64,000 nt of DNA, from assembly GCA_934465535.1 (NCBI GenBank), contig CAKSKV010000003.1, forward strand, positions 1 through 64,000. The letters are read 5' to 3'. Source of the stretch: an uncultured Clostridia bacterium (lineage in GTDB: Bacteria; Bacillota; Clostridia; Christensenellales; QALW01). The notes below the pieces were generated by a model that was not told the origin of the DNA, did not search any database, and worked only from the letters and a program-made list of their open reading frames with translations. The translations under genes were made by a program, and so were the position numbers. This document shows positions 16,164 to 26,200 of the stretch, piece after piece. Every line of letters begins with the position of its first letter. The first letter of the stretch is position 1.

Positions 16164-18980
16164 TCATACCCCCTTAACAACGAGGTAGTCCATAGCCGGC
16201 ACTCTGTGACCGTCCACTTCTGCGGAAACCTCATCATAGTTGACGTACACAACGGTGCCGTCGCTGTATCTTGTGCAGCTGAGCGTTTTTGTTATGTTCT
16301 TATGCTCAGCAATGGTCAGCGACGCAGTGTGTCCAAGCTCCTCGTTATAACGCTTGTAGAAAGCAGCGGCATCGTTGATCCAGGAGGAATAGTTTGCGGA
16401 ATAAAGATCCTCAAAGTATATGTTGTTTATATCGCGGTTGGAAGCATACATCCAGCGGTAGGACAGACCCGCGCCGTATTCCACCGCCTTGAGCAGCGTT
16501 CTCTCCGGGTCGCCGGACTGGTTGGCAGCCTCGCCGGAATACTGCACATAGCCGTGCAGCACCATCTGATAGAACGGCACCGCAGCATCGGTCACATAGT
16601 ATTCGGAGCTCTGGTTGGGCAGCTCGAAGAGAACATCAGTTCCCGCAAGGGCATATGCGTTGCCGCCGACGGAGGCAATGCTTATACCGGCATCGGCAAA
16701 CTTTTTATACACCTGAGCGTACACCTTCTGCACCATATCACGGTCGTAGGTGGCGCCCACATGGTAGTCGGCCGTAAGCATCTCACCGATGCTGCCAAGG
16801 GAAATGCTGCTGATATTATTCTTTGCAAGGTCCTTTATAAGGCTGTCCGCCATGGAATCCACCTTCTGCGGACGGGTTATAAACGCCTGATGTACATAAG
16901 CGCTGCTCTGCATCTGATCATACTGATAATATACCGCATTGGAGCGGGACAGCATACGGGATGCATCCAGATACTGCATGTAGTTGTCAAAGAGCTTATC
17001 CGTGTATACCTTTACGATTTCACACTCCGGATACAGCTTCACGCCGTTTGCCTTAGCATACTCTTCAAGCTTGCGGTATCCGTTCCAGCCGCCCAGCTCG
17101 CGCAGCGGGCTTACAGCGCCGTACGCCTGATTCATAAGTCCGTTATTGGACCAGCCGCGATAGCGAAGGTTAATGCCCTTTACCCCGGAGGCGCCCAGCT
17201 CCTGAAGTATTTTTTGCGCTTCCTCATAGGTGGTAAGGGAATTCAGGTAGTCGTACTGAATACCCATAACCGCGCTGGTATCCGACATTGCGCCGAAGAG
17301 CTCAAGGTTGAAGTTTATATCCTTTGCCTCCAGCTTTTCGGAATTGAGCATTCCCTTGTTTATAAGGTATGAACGGTAATTTGCCGCCATATCGGAATAG
17401 TTGACATCGCCGTTCATTATCTGATACTTAATGGCGATATCGCCGGAAAATCTCTTTTCCTGGTAGGTAAGCAGCTTTTGGCTGTTGCCGAAAAGAGTCA
17501 TCTCGTCAAACTCGCAAAGCTTGAAGGAAGCATTGGTATAGTTTACGCTGTTTTTTGAGCCGCGCGGAATATCGCTTATAATGGTCGCCGCCGATTCGCC
17601 GGACTCAATTATTGCAAACAGCGAGCTGCTCTGCTTCTTTATGCCCCACACCGGGAGATAGCCCTGCTCGGAGTATTCCGGCTTTGTGCTGTAATTCTTG
17701 CCGCGGTCAAGGCCGTATATCTGAACCTTAAGCTCGCTTGTAACCGCTATCTTGCCGTTATTGAAGTTGATTATGGCGCCGCTGCCGTCCGGAACCAGCA
17801 TATAGCCTGTTTCCGTATTGTCGGCAGAGCCGAAATATTTCATTACGCTCAGACCGCTGATGGCATATTTGCTTTCGTTATAGCAAACCTCCTCCTGCTT
17901 AATCTGAACCTTAAGACCGTCGTCCTCGATAATGTAGTCCACCGGGATCATGAACAGGTCGCCGCTGGCTTCCTTTACCTCGTATTCCGCGTCCCATGCC
18001 TCGCGCAGAAGGGATGCGGATTCATAATCGGTATAGCGTTCCTTACCCGGCTTTATACCGTCGGGCAGAGTATAATCGTATTTTTCGCCGCCGTTAAACC
18101 ACAGATCAAACAGCGCCTGCATACCGTTGCCGGCAAGGGGACTGAAGCGCTGCTTCATGCAGGCCACCGTTTTACCCTCTTCAAGGTTTACAATGCCGGG
18201 GGCATTGGAGGTGTATTTTTCCTTGGTATCGCTGTCCGCTGCGTCAAAGGTTGCTTTATCTATCGTTTCAAAATAGCTCTGAACCACCATTTTGTTGATC
18301 TGATAAAGCGCGCCCCATTTTTCCTTGGCGGCAGCTATCTGATCGGCATCGCCGCTCTTATCCACAGGGAAGATTATGTTTCTGTAAATATCGTTTGCAA
18401 TGGCGCACAGCTCGTTGTAAACCTCCTCCGGCATTACCGCAGGCACAACATAATCCGCAACGAAGTCGCCCATTACATACTTTACGCGCAGTCCGCCCTG
18501 ATCGTTATAGGTAAGATAGAACGGATTGATCTTAAAGCCCTGCTCCTGGGCAAGCTTTACCTTGCTTATGGAGTTTGTATAGCTGTCCATGTTGCTTACG
18601 CTGCTGTCGCTCTTGTTGACGATGGAAAGCTGAAGCTGGCTCATCATCTCATAGCTTTTGCCGCTGGCCTTTATGACGGCATCGGTGGGGTTTGAGAACC
18701 ATACCTCACCGCTTGTCTTATCCATAAAGGCAATGTCCAGCCGGTCTTTATTGATATACAGAGCATATTTGGCGGTTTCCTGCGCCAATGCATAGTCAAC
18801 GGTTTCGCCGTTGCCCATGTCGCGCGAATAAGCCTTGCTCTCATCCAGCTTGAATTCCTCCAAGCCGGTGTATTTGTCCTCCGGGATCGCCCAATCCGAG
18901 TCTGCCTGCTGAACGCAGCCGCAAAGCACGCCAAGCATCAGCATCAGCACAAGGATAACGCCCGTGATCTTTTTAACCAT
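16164..18980 (-). CDS. DUF5696-type lipoprotein with glycosidase-like barrel
   Basis: A 938-residue lipoprotein: basic start, hydrophobic core, then the lipobox LCGC with the lipidated Cys at residue 22. Overall layout and size match DUF5696 proteins, which occur beside sugar ABC transporters in Clostridia and Paenibacillus. Residues about 50-570 are beta-rich. From about 575 a TIM-barrel-like region appears (YEEAQKILQELGASGVKGI, KLYPECEIVKVY, SISLGSIGEMLTADY), resembling glycoside hydrolases of the GH66/GH101 kind. Acidic residues are present, but I cannot name a catalytic pair. ATG 18980 follows AGGAGG at ten bases; an in-frame TTG at 19001 overlaps the upstream stop. It may trim or hold glycan at the membrane. 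Confidence 0.75.
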   Translation of the reverse strand: MVKKITGVILVLMLMLGVLCGCVQQADSDWAIPEDKYTGLEEFKLDESKAYSRDMGNGETVDYALAQETAKYALYINKDRLDIAFMDKTSGEVWFSNPTDAVIKASGKSYEMMSQLQLSIVNKSDSSVSNMDSYTNSISKVKLAQEQGFKINPFYLTYNDQGGLRVKYVMGDFVADYVVPAVMPEEVYNELCAIANDIYRNIIFPVDKSGDADQIAAAKEKWGALYQINKMVVQSYFETIDKATFDAADSDTKEKYTSNAPGIVNLEEGKTVACMKQRFSPLAGNGMQALFDLWFNGGEKYDYTLPDGIKPGKERYTDYESASLLREAWDAEYEVKEASGDLFMIPVDYIIEDDGLKVQIKQEEVCYNESKYAISGLSVMKYFGSADNTETGYMLVPDGSGAIINFNNGKIAVTSELKVQIYGLDRGKNYSTKPEYSEQGYLPVWGIKKQSSSLFAIIESGESAATIISDIPRGSKNSVNYTNASFKLCEFDEMTLFGNSQKLLTYQEKRFSGDIAIKYQIMNGDVNYSDMAANYRSYLINKGMLNSEKLEAKDINFNLELFGAMSDTSAVMGIQYDYLNSLTTYEEAQKILQELGASGVKGINLRYRGWSNNGLMNQAYGAVSPLRELGGWNGYRKLEEYAKANGVKLYPECEIVKVYTDKLFDNYMQYLDASRMLSRSNAVYYQYDQMQSSAYVHQAFITRPQKVDSMADSLIKDLAKNNISSISLGSIGEMLTADYHVGATYDRDMVQKVYAQVYKKFADAGISIASVGGNAYALAGTDVLFELPNQSSEYYVTDAAVPFYQMVLHGYVQYSGEAANQSGDPERTLLKAVEYGAGLSYRWMYASNRDINNIYFEDLYSANYSSWINDAAAFYKRYNEELGHTASLTIAEHKNITKTLSCTRYSDGTVVYVNYDEVSAEVDGHRVPAMDYLVVKGV

Positions 18981-18997
18981 TATTTTGCTACCTCCTG

Positions 18998-19651
18998 TCA
19001 ATAACGCATGGTAAGCTCACGATATATGGTATAGATAATACCGAATATCTGTTGCAGCAGGAAGAAGAACAGCATACCTATGAACAGTATCAGCAGCATA
19101 CCGAAGAGTATTACGATAATGGCAAATATCGTACCCACCGCTCCGTACTGATGCGTAGTCATGGTTCCGCAATAAACCAGCATTGCCGACCAGAATGTCC
19201 CAAGGAAGGTCAGGAAGGTATAAATCGAAGACTCATCCACGGTCATTATCTGGGAAAGCACCGTCAGCCCCAGTGTAAAGAGGACATAGGGCATAAGCGA
19301 ATATGCCGTATAGTGGAAAACATCCTTGACGCTGCCTTCGCCGTTGAACAGCGTTGTAATGCCCCAGTTGGAATAGCACCACAGGAATATCGCAAGCGCA
19401 AAAACCACGATATCCGAGAAAATATTTATGGCCTCCGGTCTGAGCCTGAGCGCATTGAAGCTGTATGCCGTAAACTGCTTGCTTATAAGCTGAGACAGCA
19501 CCAGCAATATATACATCGTGACCGAAACAGCCGTGCGCGCCTTTTTATCGTGCTTAAGCTCCCAAAAGCCCTTGAACGGATGCAGCATGCAGTAGAATAC
19601 ATACTTGAAATCCTTGAAATACTGCGAAAGCGCAGCCTGCACCTTAGCCAT
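18998..19651 (-). CDS. YIP1 family multi-pass membrane protein
   Basis: A 217-residue protein with five hydrophobic helices in the YIP1 arrangement: an N-terminal amphipathic stretch (MLHPFKGFWELKHDKKA), then helices separated by NWGITTLFNGEGSVKDVF and YTAYSLMPYVLFTL, both typical of the family. Bacterial YIP1 proteins are poorly understood; this one recurs beside DUF5696 and sugar permeases. Its ATG (19651) lies inside the end of the upstream NHL gene, an eight-base overlap, and its stop overlaps the possible TTG of the next gene. It is therefore tightly coupled within the operon. Confidence 0.85.
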   Translation of the reverse strand: MAKVQAALSQYFKDFKYVFYCMLHPFKGFWELKHDKKARTAVSVTMYILLVLSQLISKQFTAYSFNALRLRPEAINIFSDIVVFALAIFLWCYSNWGITTLFNGEGSVKDVFHYTAYSLMPYVLFTLGLTVLSQIMTVDESSIYTFLTFLGTFWSAMLVYCGTMTTHQYGAVGTIFAIIVILFGMLLILFIGMLFFFLLQQIFGIIYTIYRELTMRY

Positions 19652-21443
19652 TGCTCTTACCTCCCGTCTTGATAAAGCGTCTGATCTTGTTGAACAGCGC
19701 CTTGCCCAGGAAGAACACTACCAGCACCACAAGCGCCGTCATTACCCACGGCATCGCGGTTTCCATGCGCTCATTGCGCAGCTTGGCATAGGCAGTGCCG
19801 TACTCGCTCTGATCATATGCACGCTCAAAGCTCTTGCACGCCTCTTCATACTGACCGCGTACATACTGTATACGGCCTATTCCCTTATAGGCAAGACGGG
19901 AATTCGAGGCCTGATCCAACACCTTGTTCCACTTTTCCACAGCCTCGTCATACTGTCTGTTCTGCTGGCACATAGTGGCGCTGCGGATAAGCTTTCCGTA
20001 TTCCGTGGGCTTGAAAAGGGTTATCTGCGCCGTCGTGGAATCAAGCACCGCCATTATCATCTGCGTGTAGGTTTCCGCCTCCGGATCGTCCGCCGTCACT
20101 ATGCCGTCCTCAACGGCTGCAAAGGGCAGAAGGTTGATGGCCACCGGAGTGGTAAACGCGCCCTCGCTGCTGCCCTTGGCTCCGAAGATAAACAGCAGCT
20201 CGCCTTCGTTATTATAGGTGAAGATCCTTCCCTTGTTGTTATCCAACGCACTGTATATTCCGTCGCTTGCTACGGCAATATCCACCATGGAGGAGAACTG
20301 TTTGCGCTCCAGTGCGCTGTAGCTTGCATCTCCGGACGGCGGATAATCGTCGTTGCGCTTAAGAATATCAGAGCCGGTAGGCGCAATACGCTTTATAGGT
20401 GCGCCCAGCTCGCTGCCGCTGTTGAAGTGATCCCACAGATCCTGTGCTTCCAAAGCGTTTATGGTTCCGAATATCATGCCGTCTCCGTCCAGAGTAACAT
20501 TGCTGTACTCCGTGGACAGGTTCAGCGTGAGTCCTTCCTTCTGCTCATCGCTTAGTATTCTGCGCAGCAAGTTGGACAAGGTCTGCTTAACCTTTGTGGC
20601 GCCGGTGAACTTGGTAAAGGAGCCGTCGGAGCTGAGCTCTATGAGTCCTTTATGGTTACCCTTTGACACAACATACATATTGCCGCCGTCGGCAATGGCC
20701 ACTTTAAGGGGCTTGTACTGGCTGTCGTTGTCCGTATTGCCGTCCGTGCCGTCGCCGGTCGAATCGTCGGAGCCGTCCCCCTCCTCGGTAGAAGCGGTAG
20801 TATCGGCGCTTATGCTGCCGGAGTTATCGTCCGAAGCCAGCAGCTCATCCAGCCCCGCAGGCTTTTCAAAAATGCGCACGCAGACATACTGTCCGTTTTC
20901 GTCGGCCTCAAAGCGTATTATTCTTGCATTGCCGGTATCGCATATATACAGCGAGCCGTCCTTTGCAAAGGTTACGCCGGAGGGGGAGGACAGCGTATAA
21001 TTCTTTCCGTTAAACTCAAAGCCCGATGTTTCCACCGTTGTTTCGGTATATGTGGGCTGGCCGTTTTCATCAAGAACGGGATTGCCCTCTTCATCCAGCA
21101 CCGGCTCCTGCACGGTCTGCACGGTTTTATTGGAAATATACTGCTTGAGCTTATAGCTCTTATCTATTATAACCACGCGGCTGTTTCCGGTATCCGCAAT
21201 GGCCATATCCCCGTTCACCGCAGAGGTATCCATATCCTCCGGGTTCTTGAAGCCGTCGTCCATGTTTGTCTGCACTCCCATGGAAACGGCATCGATCACC
21301 TTATAGGGCACATATGCCTGCGGCTCCGTGGAAACAAGGCCTTTATAATAGTTGTAGTTCTGATACGGCGCGGCAAAAGCCGTAACCGCACACAGGAGTC
21401 CCATAAGCAGGACTGTTATAAAGACTGTCAGCTTTCTTTTCAT
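19644..21443 (-). CDS. Secreted NHL-repeat propeller with TPR and C-terminal membrane helix
   Basis: A 599-residue protein with a signal peptide (residues 1-25, ending AFAAPY). NHL-type beta-propeller blades follow: MAIADTGNSRVVIID, LYICDTGNARIIRFE, MYVVSKGNHKGLIEL and IYSALDNNKGRIFTYN. Between blades is a Ser/Thr/Asp-rich acidic loop (about residues 205-235). Near 480-550 two TPR-like helical hairpins appear (YDEAVEKWNKVLDQA, YEEACKSFERAYDQ), then a transmembrane helix and a basic tail. The propeller and TPR would face outward. Such domains usually bind proteins or glycans. Start ATG 21443 with GGAGG about 12 bases ahead. Confidence 0.82.
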   Translation of the reverse strand: MKRKLTVFITVLLMGLLCAVTAFAAPYQNYNYYKGLVSTEPQAYVPYKVIDAVSMGVQTNMDDGFKNPEDMDTSAVNGDMAIADTGNSRVVIIDKSYKLKQYISNKTVQTVQEPVLDEEGNPVLDENGQPTYTETTVETSGFEFNGKNYTLSSPSGVTFAKDGSLYICDTGNARIIRFEADENGQYVCVRIFEKPAGLDELLASDDNSGSISADTTASTEEGDGSDDSTGDGTDGNTDNDSQYKPLKVAIADGGNMYVVSKGNHKGLIELSSDGSFTKFTGATKVKQTLSNLLRRILSDEQKEGLTLNLSTEYSNVTLDGDGMIFGTINALEAQDLWDHFNSGSELGAPIKRIAPTGSDILKRNDDYPPSGDASYSALERKQFSSMVDIAVASDGIYSALDNNKGRIFTYNNEGELLFIFGAKGSSEGAFTTPVAINLLPFAAVEDGIVTADDPEAETYTQMIMAVLDSTTAQITLFKPTEYGKLIRSATMCQQNRQYDEAVEKWNKVLDQASNSRLAYKGIGRIQYVRGQYEEACKSFERAYDQSEYGTAYAKLRNERMETAMPWVMTALVVLVVFFLGKALFNKIRRFIKTGGKSNG

Positions 21444-21460
21444 TTCGTCTGCTTACCTCC

Positions 21461-22318
21461 TTAATCCTTCATGCCCGAGGTAGCCATGGTCTCAATGATG
21501 TTGCTCTGCGAAACCACAAACATGATTATCGGCACCGACATCATTACCACGGTAACCGCGTTGCCAACGCCCGCACGGGCAATGCCCGCCGAGGTTATCT
21601 GCTGAAGCGCGTAGGACAGCGTCTTGAGGCTCTCCGACTGTATATATATCGAAGCGCCGGTGTTCCACAAGCCCTGCACCGCAAATATCATAAGTGTCAG
21701 CCATGCACTCTTTATGTTGGGCATTACTATGGACCAGAATACCCTCAGGTGGCTTGCGCCGTCCACACGCGCCGCCTCCACCACCGCCATCGGTATCTGC
21801 AGCATGAAGCTGCGGATAAGGTGCAGACCCAGTGCCGAAGCGAATACCGGCACAATCAGCGCCCACTGGCTGTCCACAAAGCCCAGCCCCGACATTATCA
21901 TGTAGGACGGGATCCACAGCACGGTGCCGTTGAACATAAGCGCAAGCTCTATCATCTTTGTAAAGAACTTGTTTCCGGGGAAGCGGTGCAGCGCCAGTGC
22001 AAATGCGCACAGCGAGCAGCACACGATCTGTCCGAAGGTTCCGGCAAAGGTGATGAATATTGTATTGAAGAAGTATCTGGTAAAGGGCACCCACGAGGTG
22101 TTCATAAGCACGAACAGATCGGAGTAGTTCTTTGTTGTCCAGTTATTGGGGAATATCGTCGGGGGGAAGCGGTACAGCTCGTCCGTAGGCTTGAAGGAGC
22201 TGCCGATTGCAAAGAGCATCGGCAAAACCATGAATGCGCCTATAAGCACAAGGAACAGCACGGTGAGTATATCGCCGCCGACAGAACGGTTGACTTTTCT
22301 TCTTTTTATCCGTGCCAT
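21461..22318 (-). CDS. Carbohydrate ABC transporter permease, MalG/LplC type (pair A)
   Basis: A 285-residue CUT1 permease with six helices and the EAA loop VEAARVDGASHLRVFWSIVM near residues 190-210. It partners the LplB-type permease just upstream. ATG 22318 (reading MARIKRRK) is chosen over a GTG three codons earlier, with AAGGTGG as ribosome site overlapping the end of the upstream gene; the intergenic gap is one base. The final residues (NIIETMATSGMKD) are typical of the family. Confidence 0.93.
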   Translation of the reverse strand: MARIKRRKVNRSVGGDILTVLFLVLIGAFMVLPMLFAIGSSFKPTDELYRFPPTIFPNNWTTKNYSDLFVLMNTSWVPFTRYFFNTIFITFAGTFGQIVCCSLCAFALALHRFPGNKFFTKMIELALMFNGTVLWIPSYMIMSGLGFVDSQWALIVPVFASALGLHLIRSFMLQIPMAVVEAARVDGASHLRVFWSIVMPNIKSAWLTLMIFAVQGLWNTGASIYIQSESLKTLSYALQQITSAGIARAGVGNAVTVVMMSVPIIMFVVSQSNIIETMATSGMKD

Positions 22319-22319
22319 C

Positions 22320-23273
22320 TTAATCACCCACCTTGCTTATAAGCTTCTGCGCCAGCTTGTTGCACACTATCATAAGGAAGAACAGCACCGTCGCCAATGC
22401 GCAGGCATAGCCCATTTCCATTCGGCTTCCGCCGTAATCCTGTATGTGCAGTATAAGCGTATGCGCAACATAATCCTGCGTCGGATATCCGCACAGCGCG
22501 GTTATCTGATCACCCACCGAGAATGCACTGGTTATGCTCATTATTGCGCTGAATATCATCTGCGGACGCATATAGGGCAGAGTAACATACCACAGCTCCT
22601 GCCAGCGGTTCTTTACGCCGTCCAGCGCCGCCGCCTCATAAAGCGTCTTGTCCACATTCTGAAGACCGGCTATAAAGGTCAGGAATGATACGCCCAGCGA
22701 TGACCACAGCAGCACTATCATAACGCAGGGCACTATATAATTGACATCCTCAAGCCATCGAATATTCGATGTTATAAGCCCCAGCTTTATAAGGTTACCG
22801 TTCAGGTAGCCGTATGTGTCGGAGGAGAATATCAGCTTCCATACAACATATACGTTTGCCAGCGTAGGCGCATAGTATATCAGCGTCATAAACGCCCTTA
22901 CCTTCGGAGTAAGCTCATTTATAAGCCATGCAAAGAACAGGGACAGGATATATCCGCCCGGGCCCAGCACCACTGCAAAAAGCATGGTGTTTTTAAGAGC
23001 CGTCATGAACAGGTCGTCCGCTATGAACATTCTGGTGTAGTTGTCCCAGAATATGAACTTGGGCTGCTCCAGAATATTGAAATAGGTAAATCCGTAATAT
23101 ATGGCCGTGACCACAGGCAGCACGGTCAGAGTGATGAACACCAGCATAAAGGGCAGCATGAACAGATACAGTATTCTGTTCTTCCACGCCTCATGCAGCT
23201 TGGTTTTCATGTAATGTCCGAAAAAACTCTGCTTTTTCGGAGCAAACTGTGAGGGTTGCATTTCGTTTGTCAT
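22320..23273 (-). CDS. Carbohydrate ABC transporter permease, LplB/UgpA type (pair A)
   Basis: A 317-residue permease. Six helices begin near residue 33, and the EAA loop is YEAAALDGVKNRWQELWYVT. The form without a P2 insertion is the usual one for Firmicutes oligosaccharide and polysaccharide importers. ATG 23273 follows AAGGAGG, which overlaps the stop of the preceding solute-binding gene; an in-frame start 18 bases earlier lies inside that site. It forms the first of two permease pairs in this operon. Confidence 0.93.
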   Translation of the reverse strand: MTNEMQPSQFAPKKQSFFGHYMKTKLHEAWKNRILYLFMLPFMLVFITLTVLPVVTAIYYGFTYFNILEQPKFIFWDNYTRMFIADDLFMTALKNTMLFAVVLGPGGYILSLFFAWLINELTPKVRAFMTLIYYAPTLANVYVVWKLIFSSDTYGYLNGNLIKLGLITSNIRWLEDVNYIVPCVMIVLLWSSLGVSFLTFIAGLQNVDKTLYEAAALDGVKNRWQELWYVTLPYMRPQMIFSAIMSITSAFSVGDQITALCGYPTQDYVAHTLILHIQDYGGSRMEMGYACALATVLFFLMIVCNKLAQKLISKVGD

Positions 23274-23284
23274 CCTCTGCCTCC

Positions 23285-26200
23285 TTACCACAAATCCTTG
23301 TTGTCCAGCTTCTCCTGGAACTCGGCTCTCTTGCGTGCTATCTCATCGTTTATCTGCTTGGAATACTCAAGAAGCACAAGGTTGCTGTCCGAATTGCTTC
23401 CGATTACTTCCTTCCATGCAAACTCGATGTTTCTTCCCATGTAATAGGAGCCCGGAACCTCCGGAATTCCTATAACATGCTGCCACTGATCCTTTATCGC
23501 TTCAAGGGATTTCTTATCCCAGGGCAGCTGCTCAACGGCGGCGACATTTGCCGTCTGATAACGGGCAGCGCTGCCAAGCAAGCTCTCTATCTCGCGTCCG
23601 AACAGCGCCTGAGCCTCGGTGCCCGTCCACCAGGACATGAACTTCCACGCGCTCTGTCTGTCCTTGCAGGTGGAAATCATAACGCAGGCGGTAACGGTAC
23701 CGGCCGTTGAATAATTAACGGTGCCGTCCTCCTGAACGGTTCCGGGAACCTTTTTGAATTCCCAAAGACCGTCAAGCTCGGGGGCGAACACGCTCAGGAG
23801 GTTATAGGAGCTGTATCCGGCGATAGCCACCGGAATCTCACCGGAACGGAAGCGGTTGGAGAAGTCATAGCTGTTGGGCAGCCTGTGCACCGTGAACAGG
23901 TTCGTCCACATCTTAAAGGCGTCCAGCGCCTCATCGGAATCAAGGTTGCCCGTGATGCCGTCGTAGGGATATTCGTCACTCATCTTGTAAAGCTCGCCGC
24001 CGCGCTGGTAAAGCATGGTTGCATACAGTCCCAGCGTGCCGCCCACAACGCCCAGAACGGGAACCGGCATACCGAAGTTCATGTTCTTGTTCTGCAGAAG
24101 CGGCAGCAGCCTGTAAATATCGTCCCAGGTGTTAAGCTGCGTCTCGGGGTCTACTCCCAGCTCCTCCATGATGTCCGTTCTGTAATAGAGCATCTGGAAA
24201 TCCTGCGTTTCCGGCAGGCCGTAAACGGCGGTTCTGAAACGCAAAGGCGTAAGCGCGCTTTCGTGGAACTGGCTGAACACCTCTTCGCGGTTTTCAAACT
24301 CATCGCTGTTAAGGTTTACCACTGCTCCGCGCAATGCGTAGTTTACCGCATCGCTCGAGCCTCTGGAGAGGCACACATCCGGTCCGTTGCCCGCAAGGGT
24401 CGCCGGAAGCAGCGCGCCGGAAGCCACCAGCTTAAGGTTTACCGCCACATTGTATTTAACCGTAAAGCGGGAATCTATTATCTGCTTAAGCACATTGGCG
24501 TTGTCACGGTTGCCCGCATTGCCCGCGCCGGTCTCTACCCATACATCCACGGGCTTCTGATCGCCGTCCGTCGTTACGGAGCCGATGGTGTCATAATCCT
24601 CGATAAAGGAAGCTATAAAGGAGGTTATCTCGTGAACAAAGCTCTGGAAGAAGGTTGCATCTCCCTTGGGCAGCTCGTGCTCGGGGGAGCATACCACAAT
24701 ATAGTCCATCTGCAGCGGCTGCTGACGCATGGTGTTTATCCATGTTCCCAGCGCGGCGATGTTGTCCTTAAGATCGCTGAAGCGCTCCTTGAGCGTATCG
24801 GTGCGCACTTCAATCTCGTCAAGAATAAGTATCAGCTTGCGCAGAACGCTGGACTGCTCGTTGGTTCTGCCGTTGTAGGCGTCCTTTACCTCCTGCTCGA
24901 TCTGCTTGAGGTTGGCGTTTTGCTCCTTAAATATCTGAAGCGCCTCGCCCGCCACCTTGGCAAACTGATAGTCGCGGTTGACATCGGGATCCGCACCGGT
25001 AAGCATCAGTATCTGTCTGTATGCGGCGTTGAGCTGCGTAAGGCTGCTCTCGGTCTTCTGGAGAGTCTGACTCAAATCGCCCAGGGTTATCTCCATGCGC
25101 AGCACATGTTTGCCCGCCTCCAGATAGAACAGCATATCCTGTCCGTCCTTCTGAACCGGCTGTACGCTGTAGCTTGTGGAATAGGGGAATTTGATGTCCT
25201 GAGTTTCCTGGCACACCTCGCTGCCGTCAATAAGCATACGGCGATGGGCGTTTGCGCCGCCCAGCACATTCTGCTTTGCCTTGAAGGCGATCTTGTAAAG
25301 CCCGGAAACCTTTACATCCACCTCCCACTCCATCCATGAGCCTACATCCTGCCACTTGTCTCCGCCTATGGAGTTAAGACGGATCTTGCTGTTGTGATAG
25401 GGCTCCATGGTGGGGGTGGAGCGGTCCGCTATTGCATAAAGGGTAGGATCGCTCTTATCGGAGGGATCCTCGGCCTGTATCTTTATATAGGTATCGTCAT
25501 TGTCCGGAACCGCGGTATAGCCCTTCTGGCCGTAAAGCGCCTTCAGCTCCTCATAGGTGGGAGCCTCGGCCCGTTTGCATATCTCAAGGGAGGATATTGC
25601 AAAGCACTCGCTCACGGGAGAAAGCGCGATTATATGCTCTCCGGCAGTCAGATAGAACGAGAACGGCTCGGGATAATATCCCAGATAGTCGCGGAACTCG
25701 CCCGTCTGCCAAGCTTCCTTCTCAATCTGGAAGGGGCGGAGATCGTTATCCGTCTTTTCATCGCGTTTTACCGGCGTCTCGTTAACCCAGCGACGGGTGA
25801 ACTGCACCTGACGGGCATCATAGAACGGCATTTTGCCGTCAATGTACACCGCGCGCGAAACGGCAGAGCCCTTGGAGGTATACTCCGTTACCGTGCTGCC
25901 GCTCTCCGCTTTGAAGCTCTTGAAGGTGTAGTAATGCAAACGGAAGCTGTAAAGCCCCGTCTGCGGCACCGTAACCTTCCAGCCGATGATCTTGTCATCG
26001 GTGGATATAACCGCTTCAATGCCCTCGAAGCTGCCCATGGGCAGCTTATCCTCGCTTACGGTAAAATCGCTGTTGAGCACAAGATGCTCCGAGGCCGGCG
26101 CGGATATACTTACATCCGGCTTAGCCGCAGAGGCATACTGCTCCAGATAGGCTCTGTATTCCAGCCTGTCCTTTGAGCTTTCCGTGCCGCTGTCCTGTTG